The notes under the pieces were generated by a model. That model made no database searches and was not told the origin of the DNA. It saw only the letters and a list, made by a program, of their open reading frames with translations. A program made the position numbers and the translations under genes. Below, one piece after another: positions 10,929 through 22,700 of a DNA stretch of 64,000 nt. Every line of letters starts with the position of its first letter. Position 1 is the stretch's first letter. Origin of the DNA: Macrostomum hystrix (lineage: Eukaryota > Platyhelminthes > Macrostomidae); the NCBI GenBank assembly GCA_950097015.1, contig CATNEN010000007.1, positions 6,810,001 to 6,874,000 of the forward strand, read 5' to 3'.

Positions 10929-13900
10929 GACCAGACTCTCGACGACGATCTGGTGCCGGCGCCACTGCTGACGACGCCCCGGCAGTCCGAAGATCTGGCC
11001 GACGGCGGCCTGCCGGGCTCACGACGACCAGCCACTGGCGGCCCTGCTGCGACGACGACTGCCGCTGCTGTGGCAACTAATTGGCTGGCCAACAATGATC
11101 CGCACTACGTCGGAACTGCCAGCAACAGCGCCGGTGGCGGGGGCGGGGGCAAGATTGCAGCTGCAGCCGCTGCTAGCCCAGGGCGGCTAGCCCAGCGGAA
11201 GAAAGCAGCGCCCTCAGCCGCTGCTGTGCCCGAAGGTGAGCCTGCTTATGATCTCCAATTAGTATTTTCCCCAATTGTTTGTTTATATATTAACGGAATT
11301 TTGCTTTACGATGAATCGTGTTGCAGCGGGTACTCAGGGCTACCAGCAACAGCAGCAGCGGCAGCAGGACATGTCTCAGTTCGTGTACAACATGCGCCAC
11401 CCCTGCCGTGGCTACTGCCTAATTGTCAATAATTACGAATTTGAGCCAAGCACCAAGATGACGGCCCGCAGCGGCACCGCCAGTGATTTGGCTGTCCTGC
11501 GCGAATCATTTCGGCGGCTGCAGTTTCAGGTAATTAGTTCCAGAGCCAATCAGTGCTGCTGTCAGTTGTATATAAGTAGTCTAATGCCAAGAAGTTTGGT
11601 ATCCCGCGCAGCTGCGGGCTCTTCAGCTCTCGATCTGTGCTGATTTGAGCACTCCCTGTCAGCCTGGAGTCTGGTATCCCGCGCAGCTGCCGGCTCTTCA
11701 GCTCTCGATCTGTGCTGATTTGAGCACTCCCTGTCAGCCTGGAGTCTGGTATCCCGCGCAGCTGCCGGCTCTTCAGCTCTCGATCTGTGCTGATTTGAGC
11801 ACTCCCTGTCAGCCTGGAGTCTGGTATCCCGCGCAGCTGCGGGCTCTTCAGCTCTCGATCTGTGCTGATTTGAGCACTCCCTGTCAGCCTGTAGTCTGGT
11901 ATCCCGCGCAGCTGCGGGCTCTTCAGCTCTCGATCTGTGCTGATTTGAGCGCTCCCTGTCAGCCTGGAGTCTGGTATCCCGCGCAGCTGCGGGCTCTTCA
12001 GCTCTCGATCTGTGCTGATTTGAGCGCTCCCTGTCAGCCTGGAGTCTGGTATCCCGCGCAGCTGCCGGCTCTTCAGCTCTCGATCTGTGCTGATTTGAGC
12101 ACTCCCTGTCAGCCTGGAGTCTGGTATCCCGCGCAGCTGCCGGCTCTTCAGCTCTCGATCTGTGCTGATTTGAGCACTCCCTGTCAGCCTGGAGTCTGGT
12201 ATCCCGCGCAGCTGCCGGCTCTTCAGCTCTCGATCTGTGCTGATTTGAGCACTCCCTGTCAGCCTGTAGTCTGGTATCCCGCGCAGCTGCCGGCTCTTCA
12301 GCTCTCGATCTGTGCTGATTTGAGCACTCCCTGTCAGCCTGGAGTCTGGTATCCCGCGCAGCTGCGGGCTCTTCAGCTCTCGATCTGTGCTGATTTGAGC
12401 GCTCCCTGTCAGCCTGGAGTCTGGTATCCCGCGCAGCTGCCGGCTCTTCAGCTCTCGATCTGTGCTGATTTGAGCACTCCCTGTCAGCCTGGAGTCTGGT
12501 ATCCCGCGCAGCTGCCGGCTCTTCAGCTCTCGATCTGTGCTGATTTGAGCACTCCCTGTCAGCCTGGAGTCTGGTATCCCGCGCAGCTGCCGGCTCTTCA
12601 GCTCTCGATCTGTGCTGATTTGAGCGCTCCCTGTCAGCCTGGAGTCTGGTATCCCGCGCAGCTGCGGGCTCTTCAGCTCTCGATCTGTGCTGATTTGAGC
12701 GCTCCCTGTCAGCCTGGAGTCTGGTATCCCGCGCAGCTGCCGGCTCTTCAGCTCTCGATCTGTGCTGATTTGAGCACTCCCTGTCAGCCTGGAGTCTGGT
12801 ATCCCGCGCAGCTGCCGGCTCTTCAGCTCTCGATCTGTGCTGATTTGAGCACTCCCTGTCAGCCTGGAGTCTGGTATCCCGCGCAGCTGCCGGCTCTTCA
12901 GCTCTCGATCTGTGCTGATTTGAGCACTCCCTGTCAGCCTGGAGTCTGGTATCCCGCGCAGCTGCCGGCTCTTCAGCTCTCGATCTGTGCTGATTTGAGC
13001 ACTCCCTGTCAGCCTGGAGTCTGGTATCCCGCGCAGCTGCGGGCTCTTCAGCTCTCGATCTGTGCTGATTTGAGCGCTCCCTGTCAGCCTGGAGTCTGGT
13101 ATCCCGCGCAGCTGCCGGCTCTTCAGCTCTCGATCTGTGCTGATTTGAGCACTCCCTGTCAGCCTGGAGTCTGGTATCCCGCGCAGCTGCCGGCTCTTCA
13201 GCTCTCGATCTGTGCTGATTTGAGCGCTCCCTGTCAGCCTGGAGTCTGGTATCCCGCGCAGCTGCGGGCTCTTCAGCTCTCGATCTGTGCTGATTTGAGC
13301 GCTCCCTGTCAGCCTGGAGTCTGGTATCCCGCGCAGCTGCCGGCTCTTCAGCTCTCGATCTGTGCTGATTTGAGCACTCCCTGTCAGCCTGGAGTCTGGT
13401 ATCCCGCGCAGCTGCCGGCTCTTCAGCTCTCGATCTGTGCTGATTTGAGCACTCCCTGTCAGCCTGGAGTCTGGTATCCCGCGCAGCTGCCGGCTCTTCA
13501 GCTCTCGATCTGTGCTGATTTGAGCGCTCCCTGTCAGCCTGGAGTCTGGTATCCCGCGCAGCTGCGGGCTCTTCAGCTCTCGATCTGTGCTGATTTGAGC
13601 ACTCCCTGTCAGCCTGTAGTCTGGTATCCCGCGCAGCTGCGGGCTCTTCAGCTCTCGATCTGTGCTGATTTGAGCACTCCCTGTCAGCCTGTAGTCTGGT
13701 ATCCCGCGCAGCTGCCGGCTCTTCAGCTCTCGATCTGTGCTGATTTGAGCACTCCCTGTCAGCCTGTAGTCTGGTATCCCGCGCAGCTGCCGGCTCTTCA
13801 GCTCTCGATCTGTGCTGATTTGAGCGCTCCCTGTCAGCCTGTAGTCTGGTATCCCGCGCAGCTGCCGGCTCTTCAGCTCTCGATCTGTGCTGATTTGAGC

Positions 13901-16403
13901 ACTCCCTGTCAGCCTGTAGTCTGGTATCCCGCGCAGCTGCCGGCTCTTCAGCTCTCGATCTGTGCTGATTTGAGCGCTCCCTGTCAGCCTGTAGTCTGGT
14001 ATCCCGCGCAGCTGCGGGCTCTTCAGCTCTCGATCTGTGCTGATTTGAGCACTCCCTGTCAGCCTGTAGTCTGGTATCCCGCGCAGCTGCGGGCTCTTCA
14101 GCTCTCGATCTGTGCTGATTTGAGCACTCCCTGTCAGCCTGGAGTCTGGTATCCCGCGCAGCTGCGGGCTCTTCAGCTCTCGATCTGTGCTGATTTGAGC
14201 ACTCCCTGTCAGCCTGTAGTCTGGTATCCCGCACAGCTGCCGGCTCTTCAGCTCTCGATCTGTGCTGATTTGAGCACTCCCTGTCAGCCTGTAGTCTGGT
14301 ATCCCGCGCAGCTCTCGCTCGGCTTGCAGTTGGGCGTTGCGAACTGCCAGAGAATTTCCCAGTAAATAGAGATTATATACACATTTACATATTAGTCTGA
14401 ACAATAATTTCCTTTAAAATGTACTGTATTTTATACTAGCACTAATTTTTTACCAAAATTGGCATCTCGCGTGACTCCTATAACACTGATCATATACAAA
14501 TTGTTCGCCTGCACAGACAATGCTCCGTCTTAGAGACGTTTTCCTTTCGCCACGTAATACATTAGACATTAGTATTTTTATTGCAGTGACAAATATATAA
14601 TATGTGTATGGCATGCAGTGTATAGTAGTAAAATAGAGATTTGGGGCAGGAAGTAGGCTAAACTACTCGTAGTAGGCAAGTAGCGTACTACCGGAACTAA
14701 ACATGGTTAAGTATATTAAGTTTAATTTAATTTAATACAAAATATACTCGTATTCAGCGAGTAGTTGTATACCCTCAAACCCACACTTGTAAGCAAAAAT
14801 GGCACACACTTAAAAAATTATATGCAATTGAACATTAAATGATTAAATGAAAGTAAGAATTCAGTTTACCAGCTCTGAGCACACCCACGCCATCTAAGAA
14901 GGACAAACTCTAGGAAAATGTAACACAACAAGAAAGCAAAACTGTAAATTTAAAACTTAAATTTTTATTTAAATTGGCGAGGAACAAGCAGGAGGCGCGC
15001 AGCGAAAAGCGACCCCCAGGCAATGGCTATGTACTCGTATTTTATGGCCGAAGTTAGCATTGAGTCAAAAGCATTCTCAGGTTAAAAGCAGAAATGGAAA
15101 ACAAAAAACTTTGAGCGAAGAGCAGCGCGCAAATTGAGTCTAAGCGAGGTGAGACAGCTCATTTTAAAAGGCTTGCAGTTGGGTGGGCGACGGCCCCCAC
15201 TCAGATGCACAGAGACGTAGGCGGATCACTAAAACTGGTTCGCATAGACACAAAATGGTTTAAATGGTATGAATATTTTAAATTGATTTCTCGAAGAAGC
15301 CAATTTGTTTGACCGATTAAACGGATTAAAACACTCCCGACCGTCCGTCAGCTCGTCGTAGTGGAGAATGTCCGCTGCGGCCAGCTGCTATCCCTGTGCT
15401 CCCAGCTGGCCGCCCAGGATCACAGCCAGGCCGACTGCTTCGCCGCTGTTCTGATGTCTCACGGCGAACCGGACCAGATCTACGGCACCGACGGCCTGCT
15501 GCGTGTGGACGAGATTCTAGCCAAATTTCGCGGCGACCTCTGTCCTGGCTTGGCCGGTGCGCACTGATTGGCTCTTGTTAGCTCTTGTCAGGTGTGAGTG
15601 TGTCAGGTGTGAGTGTGTTAGGTGTGAGTGTGTCAGGTTTGACTGGGTCAGGTGTGACTGGGTCAGGTGTGACTGGGTCAGGTGTGACTGTGTCAGGTGT
15701 GACTGAGTCAGGTGTGACTGGGTCAGGTGTACACTGGGTCAGGTGTGACTGGGTCAGGTGTACACTGGGTCAGGTGTGACTGTCAGGTGTGACTGTCAGG
15801 TGTGACTGTCAGGTATGACTGTGCCAGGTGTGACTGGGTCAGGTGTGACTGGCTTTCTGAAGTCTTAGATTTTAGCCTGAATCAGATTGGTAATTTTGGG
15901 TTGTTTTCGCACTATCAGGTGTGATCTCGATCATCTCCAAGTGCCTCAGCAGCCGACGCCCCTCCTCTCCACCCCACCCTCCAGGCAAGCCGAAGCTGTT
16001 CTTTTTGCAGGCCTGCCGCGGTTCGAAATTCGACGCCGGCGTTGAAATGCCCGACTCCGGCGCCGACGAAGCGGACGCAATGGCGGCAAATCAGGAGCAG
16101 CAGCAGCAGCGCCGACTGCTGCCCAGCGAGGCGGACTTTCTGGTGGCCTACTCGGTGACGCCCGGCTACTACAGCTGGCGCAACGCCGTCCACGGCTCCT
16201 GGTTCGTTCAGTCTCTCTGCCGTGGCCTGGACGAATGGGGCTGCGGCGGCCAGCTCGACCTGCAGCGGCTGCTCACCCGCGTTTGCTGGCGAGTCGCCAA
16301 CCTGTACGAGAGCAACGCCAGGGACCCGCTGCTGTGCCGCAAGAAGCAGGTGCCCTGCATTGTCTCCATGCTGACTAAAGAGGTGTACTTTGTGCCAAAG
16401 TAG
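10929..16403 (+). CDS. Caspase (C14 cysteine peptidase)
   Basis: Four exons, 10929-11235, 11327-11529, 15352-15556 and 15985-16403, join in phase to 377 codons plus stop. Residues 1-125 are low-complexity (Ala, Gly, Thr, then Gln-rich). The p20 domain starts at FVYNMRHPCRGYCLIVNN and carries TARSGTASDLAVLRESF. The catalytic dyad is His207 in LMSHGEPDQIYG and Cys249 in FLQACRG, so both catalytic residues are present. An Asp-containing linker precedes the p10 part (FLVAYSVTPGYYSWRNAVHGSWF), with the specificity-pocket Tyr/Ser-Trp-Arg pattern. Caspases cleave after aspartate in apoptosis. No CARD or DED is seen, and no ATG precedes exon 1 in frame, so either an upstream exon is missed or the start codon comes from a trans-spliced leader. 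Effector type is the better guess. Intron 2 is 3.8 kb and mostly a 75-bp array. Confidence 0.9.
11596..14320. repeat. 75-bp tandem array, about 36 copies, in caspase intron 2
   Basis: Units contain CTGGTATCCCGCGCAGCTGC, CTCTTCAGCTCTCGATCTG and TGCTGATTTGAGCACTCCC. Variation is limited to a few positions: CTGCCGG/CTGCGGG, GAGCACT/GAGCGCT and CTGGAGT/CTGTAGT. Because 75 is a multiple of 3 and the unit lacks stops in one + frame and two - frames, it makes open frames of 890-956 codons. These are not genes: the array lies between two caspase exons that join in phase, and the translations look like no protein. Confidence 0.97.
14330..15345. other. Unique 3' part of caspase intron 2
   Basis: AT-rich sequence with no recognised exon, ending in the acceptor before 15352. 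Confidence 0.5.
15587..15855. repeat. 15-bp minisatellite in caspase intron 3
   Basis: About 17 copies of GGTGTGACTGGGTCA, with GGTGTACACTG and shortened GGTGTGACTGTCA forms. It begins 30 bp after the donor at 15557 and shares its GTCAGGTGTGACTG core with the array at 10629-10900. Confidence 0.93.
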
Positions 16404-17990
16404 GCAGGTAGGCGCGGAGTAACTATGACTTCGGAGGCCTCGTCATCTAAACTGTTAGCTTTTGTCTGCTTTTTGTAACGAATGAGTTTCAAATATGGCC
16501 TGGTGCCGTCTTTTACTTCAGCCTTTTAAAACAATTTTACAATGCTCATCTTGGAGTTACTGGCTAACTCATAGTAGTGTATTTAGAACATTCTACTTAC
16601 AAGTAGTGTATTAGATTGTGGCTTATTGTTGCTGTTTTTGCTTGTTCTTTCAACGAATTTCCTTTTTTTCATTACAGCTAGACATGACTGCAGTGCTTCG
16701 CTGCATAAACCTCGACTGATCTCTGCTACACCGGAAACCTATTTTTGTAGCTCTGCTCCGTTGTTCTCTCGCTTAACTGAAGCATTTAGATTATTTTTAT
16801 TATAAAAATCGCTACTACGAGTATTACCGAAATAACCAACTGTTTTTACGAGTCTAATTTGCCCGCTAGCCTACTAATTGAGTAGAGCGAAACGCTTGTT
16901 AATTAATTATGGTGCTTCAGATCGCATCAGGCTAGTTTTATTGAAATTTGTACATACATTGGAATGCCGAGAGGTCTATTTTTTGCTTGCACCGCAAGTC
17001 GCCAATAAAAATTGACTACCTCTATTGATTATACTTTCATTATATTTATTTGAATCATCCATACTGGGTCCAAAGCGGGTTAGTACAATGTTGCCCGGTT
17101 TCCAAGTTATAAAGAATCCAGTTTAGTCTCAATCTTTAATTTGTAGCAGAATATGCGGGTATTTGTTGTTTAATTTTAATTACTTTACAACTTGGAAACA
17201 AATAGACATGAGGCTGTTAGTGTAAGCAACAGTGTTCAGATAGCGTTTTTCGCAGAAAAATGTTAGCTAGCCAGAAAAATGTAATACTGTCCAAATGAGG
17301 ATTAGGAATTTTTCGCGTGTCTTTTACTAGGTAAACGGAGTCACTGGCCTTCACACATGCAGTCAAAGCGAAATTGTGTGTAGTAGTTCAGTGTGAGGAT
17401 GCTGGTATTGGTGTGTAACAATGGCATCAGCTGCGACCCGGCTGTGTCCGCACGGAGAGCATGTTTTCTAGGCTAGAGGCATTCTGTACATTCTGTTTCA
17501 GTTGGTTTCAGCTCCCGTGTTGGCCACATTGTGTAAGAGTACATTGATAAATGCGGAAACATGTGGAATGTGTGTTTATAATCAGTTACTATTCAATTAT
17601 ACAAATCAGTTTACAATTTCTCCTGTGCCTCGGCACACTTCATTGATGGAGCAATGTGAGCCGAATCATACAGTAAATAGCATTAGCATCATAGGAGTGC
17701 GTGATAATTTAGCAATTAGAGTTGAGTTATTGTAGAATCACATGTAGAATAGTGCTGATGCAGCGGCTGCCAACTGTGACATCTGCTTGGCGAACCTGAT
17801 GAACCAGCTCAGTTGATGCTGCAGCTGTCTGTGCTCTGCAAATGCGATCAAGGTTATCATTGTGGCTTACTTTTTTATGCAGATTGTTACAAACGTACAA
17901 ATATAGCTTAAACTATATAACGGTAGGCAGGGACTACAGTACATTACAGTAGTTCGTAATTCGTAAAGCATTACAGCCGCAGGCTGTGTC
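16404..17990 (+). other. Caspase 3' flank, probable 3' UTR
   Basis: No coding similarity was seen. An AATAAA hexamer lies at about 17003 (CGCCAATAAAAATTG), some 600 bp after the stop, and is a plausible poly(A) signal. The remainder is unique AT-rich DNA. Confidence 0.4.
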
Positions 17991-17999
17991 CGAGGGGCG

Positions 18000-18155
18000 C
18001 GCCACCGTGGATTTGTGGATGAGCCACCATGGATTTGTGGATGAGCCACCATGGATTTGTGGAGGAGCCACCGTGGGTTTGTGGAGGAGCCACCGTGGAT
18101 TTGTGGAGGAGCCATCGTGGATTTGTGGAGGAGCCACCGTGGATTTGTGGAGGCG
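18000..18155. repeat. 22-bp minisatellite, about 7 copies
   Basis: Units read GTGGATTTGTGGAGGAGCCA followed by CC, with early copies having GATGAG. It lies in the intergenic space between the convergent caspase and galectin/AHNAK genes. Confidence 0.92.
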
Positions 18156-18777
18156 AAACCAGAGATTTTGCGAGGGGGGCGCCAACCCGGATTCGGGATT
18201 TGGCCAGCTAAGGGCCACTAAGGTGTTATGCGTCATGACAATGAGAGCGATTCAGAAGCTAAAACATAAGCGCGATTTCTACGAGCGTAGTTAGAGAGCT
18301 CCTGTCTACTGAACGGCTCCTCAAACAGCTGCAACTGCGGGCCCGTGCAAGTTTAGGCGAGAATTCTGTGAGAGCAGGCTGTATGAATGTTGCTAAAAAT
18401 GTTGCTAAATAAACATTGTTAAAAATGTTGGCTTAAAACCAAGCTCAGTGGGTATTTACTCAGTGGGTAAAAGCGGTGCTTGCTTAAAATAATTGCCATT
18501 CAGTTGAACAGTTCAGAGAAAAACTTAGACACAGACTTGCTGGCCTCCTAAATGATGTTTTCAGAGTGAAGTTCTTGTCCTTGAGTTAAGCTTGAATACT
18601 GATACTCAAACACTTTTGAATTTACATTGCAGAACAATAATAAATAATAAATAATGAGCCTGCTATATTTATATATGTTACATAATGCTGTGAGATTAAA
18701 ACACTCGAGTGAAAAACAACCTTAATCCCATAAATTGGCTGCCTTTCTTAGAGGCTGAATTGCAGTTCCATCGAAGC
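18156..18777. other. Intergenic DNA between convergent genes
   Basis: Nothing recognisable on either strand. Simple AATAAT runs occur near 18637-18656. Confidence 0.45.
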
Positions 18778-19372
18778 ATTGGGGTTGGATTGCAGCCCCT
18801 GCAAGCAATGGGGTTGGATTGCCGCCCCTGCAAGCAATGGGGTTAGATTGCCGCCCCTGCAAGCAATGGGGTTGGATTGCAGCCCCTGCAAGCAATGGGG
18901 TTAGATTGCAGCCCCTGCAAGCAATGGGGTTAGATTGCCGCCCCTGCAAGCAATGGGGTTGGATTGCAGCCCCTGCAAGCAATGGGGTTGGATTGCAGCC
19001 CCTGCAAGCAATGGGGTTGGATTGCCGCCCCTGCAAGCAATGGGGTTGGATTGCAGCCCCTGCAAGCAATGGGGTTGGATTGCAGCCCCTGCAAGCAATG
19101 GGGTTAGATTGCAGCCCCTGCAAGCAATTGGGTTAGATTGCAGCCCCTGCAAGCAATGGGGTTAGATTGCAGCCCCTGCAAGCAATGGGGTTGGATTGCA
19201 GCCCCTGCAAGCAATGGGGTTGGATTGCAGCCCCTGCAAGCAATGGGGTTGGATTGCAGCCCCTGCAAGCAATGGGGTTAGATTGCAGCCCCTGCAAGCA
19301 ATGGGGTTAGATTGCAGCCCCTGCAAGCAATGGGGTTGGATTGCAGCCCCTGCAAGCAATGCGTTTGGAGTG
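18778..19372. repeat. 29-bp minisatellite, about 20 copies, 3' of the galectin/AHNAK gene
   Basis: Units contain CCCCTGCAAGCAATGGGGTT followed by GGATTGCAG. Single-base variants (TAGATTG, TTGCCGC) are scattered. Units are open on both strands, giving false open frames up to 133 codons. It starts about 390 bp past the stop at 19763 of the minus-strand gene. Confidence 0.94.
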
Positions 19373-19762
19373 CAACCCGCCAAGCATTGCAGTTTCAACC
19401 AAAAAACAATGGGGCTAGCAGTCTGTCTCGCATTGGTGAATTTTGTGCTCAAAGTCCCATGGTAGCCTCAGTCAAAGGACAGGTTTTACTGGGTCAGCTG
19501 TAGCGTAGCGACACTGAGGCGCCGAAAGTAACTGACAATGAGCGGCGTAAAGTGACCTTTATCCATGGCTACAGAGCAGCCTGATATCACGATAGCAGCT
19601 TGTTTACACGGCGAATGGAACTCAGACAATTGAAAGTCGAACGCATAAATTTCTTGACCGCCGATAAGAGAGTCATAGCCATAAAACTGACCCGATAAAA
19701 ACAGACTTTCAGTTTTATCAGTACTGAGTACAGAGCAGGTATGCAGAGAAATCACAGTCCGC

Positions 19763-22700
19763 TCAGATTGAGGCGGCATTCTTCTGATAAGTGTTCTGTA
19801 CTTTTTGTATTATCGGCCTAAAGAACCTGTTCTATAGGCCTTTCAGCTATTGAATGTGTTTTATTTCACGCAGCTAAATATCAAACCGCAAAAGTGTGAA
19901 GAATGCCACATATGGCACTCACCTTGCCCTCGAACTCAACGCTGGTGACACAGCAGGCGGTTCCGTCAATCATGACGTAGCGAATGTCCTCCAGCCGATG
20001 CCTGACCTGGTACTTGGCGACCGCGGCGTCATTGATGGCGATCTGAGCGAAGGGAGCGGCGGGGTGACAGCGGGGTGACATCCGCGGGAAGAGCTCTAAT
20101 TATAGTGAAACAGTGACAAAAAATGTCGGGGGAGATAGGGTTGTACTTCTGTAGGTGTGACTGGCTTTCCCGCCTAAGCTGAAAAGTGGAAGGGGAATGA
20201 TGGAAGCGAGAGAGGGCTGGTGGGAAAGTGGACTAACATAAGTGACTCACAATGTACTCTGTGTCTGTGGCTTGCAGTGCCACAGTTTCCACGTCGCGAG
20301 CAAGTCGCTGATCGAACCGGCTCGTCTCCTCGTCCCGGGCGACGCCGCGGCTGTCGGCCCAGGCGAATGAGGCGAAGCCCTGCGCCAGGTTGACCTCGCA
20401 CACCAGCGGCTTGAGGCCGGAGTCAGCGGGTCCGCAGCACAGTGCCAGGCTCAGCCTGCGGAGAGCGCGAGGGTCGTAGGCTCTGCTGCTCAAAATCCTT
20501 GAGCCTCAACATCCGCAGGCAACAGAGAGAATTCAAGAGATAACAGTTGAGTCAGATTGACAAGGGAGAGATAAGAGATACGTCAAGGGAAAGTGCTGGA
20601 TGGGCTTCGAGCGGATATTCGGGAGCACTTATCAGGCAGACGACTTCCCGACCCGTGTTCAAAGGATAAAAATGTTGAGCTTACTGATACTCGTAACATT
20701 AACAATGAGATGGCCCGTGTTTCTGAAACCTGCCCCAATTGGGCCAGATGTGCAGCAGACAACACAGCCGCAGCTATTGCGCGGCGCATCTCAAGAATCG
20801 AACACTCGACCTTCAAGTTGTGAGTCCGACGCCCTAACCACTAAGCTACAACCACTACCCGTGTTGCTACTCAAATATTTGTGATTCCGCGGTTTCCGCT
20901 CTCCCCTCTCCCTCCAATTTCGAAATCGTAGATCCGCCTCTGCCAGGGCGACTCACGTGGCGGGCCGCTTCGGATCGGGCTCGGCTGTCAGCCTGACGGT
21001 GACAAAGCGGGAGTCGCGCAGGCTGACGGGGAACTGGTTGAAGTAGGGCAGGCCAATCTGCTCCGGGAAGCTGGCCTCGTAGAAGATAGCCCCTCCGGAC
21101 AGCACCAGGTGGGTGAGGCGGTGCGGGTCGATCTGGTGCGGCAGGCTGACGCCGCCTTCTGTGCCGCCCAGCTGCACCTCGAAGCCGTTGAGCTTATAGA
21201 CGATGCCAATGTCGAACTGCTGCATGGCAGCTAGCGCGGGTCGGGCCAGGGTCACTGGGCGGCTCTGGCGGCCGCCGACGCAGCTGCTCAGGCTGACGGG
21301 ATTTCCCGGCTGGCAGCGGAGGCTGAAGCCGACGTCCGAATCAGCCGGGTCGCGGCCGCAGGCAAGCGTCACCTCACAGGCGGCGTCTTCGTCTGGCAGG
21401 CGGCCAGAGACGCGGACGCTGCGGCCAACCTGGAAGCCAGGCGGCAGCTGGCTGACCTTGGGCGCGCGCTGAGTGCAAAGTGGAGTGGATGGTGACTCAT
21501 GTTGGGATAATTGACAGTGTTTGACTTCTATATCTTCCCACTAGGGGGTCGGTGGCAGAGCGGTTAACGCGTTTGCCTCTCTACAAGGCACAGTGAAGTG
21601 TACACTGCCTGACGATGAGAAAGTCAGGGCAGATGTACACACCTGTGTGAGCGTGTGCCTGCGTACAGTATCTGTGTGCGTGTGTGCTCAGGAGTCAGCG
21701 AAATGGGCAGAATTGCCTCCTCGCTGGCTACGGGTCTAGTGTCACTAAATGATGTGCCATTGCCTGCAGCCCTCCTGCAATTATTATTATTATTACTAGA
21801 TATATCTTCCCACAATCTAAATTCCACATCCAGCCCAGCTCTCTCTGTAATCTTCAGCTTCAGTCACGCCTATCCCAAGCCACATCCAGCCCAGCTCTCT
21901 CTGTAATCTTCAGCTTCAGTCACGCCTATCCCAAGCCACATCCAGCCCAGCTCTCTCTGTAATCTTCAGCTTCAGTCACGCCTATCCCAAGCCACATCCA
22001 ATTTCCCCCCTCTTCTTAATTTCGGCACCTTCTCGCGCCATGACACGTCCTTCAGCTGGAAGTTGCCATCGATGTAGAAGTCTGTGATGTACTGCTTCTT
22101 GTTGGGCAGCTCGTAGGAGAGCACCGGCTTGCCGTCCAGTTGAACCTGAGGAGGTTTTGGTGGTCGTTTGTGCACAATTCGCGTCTTTTTGCCTCCTTCG
22201 ATGGAGCAGTTCCATCGTAGTTTAGAACTGACATATTTTAGAATAAATTCATCTTCGCTCATGAATCATGAAGATGATGACGCTCCAATGGCATCATACG
22301 AGCCCTCACCTGCACACAGGTGTGGTCCAGCTTGAGCAGGATGCTAGTCAGACTGGCCAGGCGGGGCAGTCGCTCCACTTTTGTGTCACACACAAAGCCG
22401 CCAGTCTCTGGTGCGGTGCGACCCACCGAGATGGCCTCGGCGGGGACGTCGATGACGCAGAGCATCGCCGCGCCTCGATCGAAGCCGAAGCTGATCTTGC
22501 TGGTTGGCGGCGACTTCAGCATCTGCAACTTGACTGCGATGGAGCTGACCAGCTCGAGCGAGTGCGGAAACTCCTCGCTGTATGGCAGCTCCAGCTCCTC
22601 CGGGAATTCCACACCCTGGTACTCGGTGTGACCGTCTAGGATCAGGTGAGTGAAGTTCGAGAAGGGCACCCGGTGGGGATGCACGCAGACTGCGTCCTTG

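Noticed and set aside
11534-14404. Open frames of 956, 906 and 890 codons on both strands
   Set aside because: Produced by the stop-free 75-bp repeat inside a caspase intron. The translations have no family likeness.
18819-19465. Cys/Trp/Pro-rich frames that look like a small secreted protein
   Set aside because: Direct product of the 29-bp minisatellite on both strands.
20800-20865. A functional tRNA gene
   Set aside because: A- and B-box-like stretches exist, but the anticodon and T arms pair poorly; a SINE head fits better.
22268-22639. 103- and 123-codon + strand frames
   Set aside because: Shadows of the minus-strand exon 22708-22310, whose translation shows galectin-like strands.
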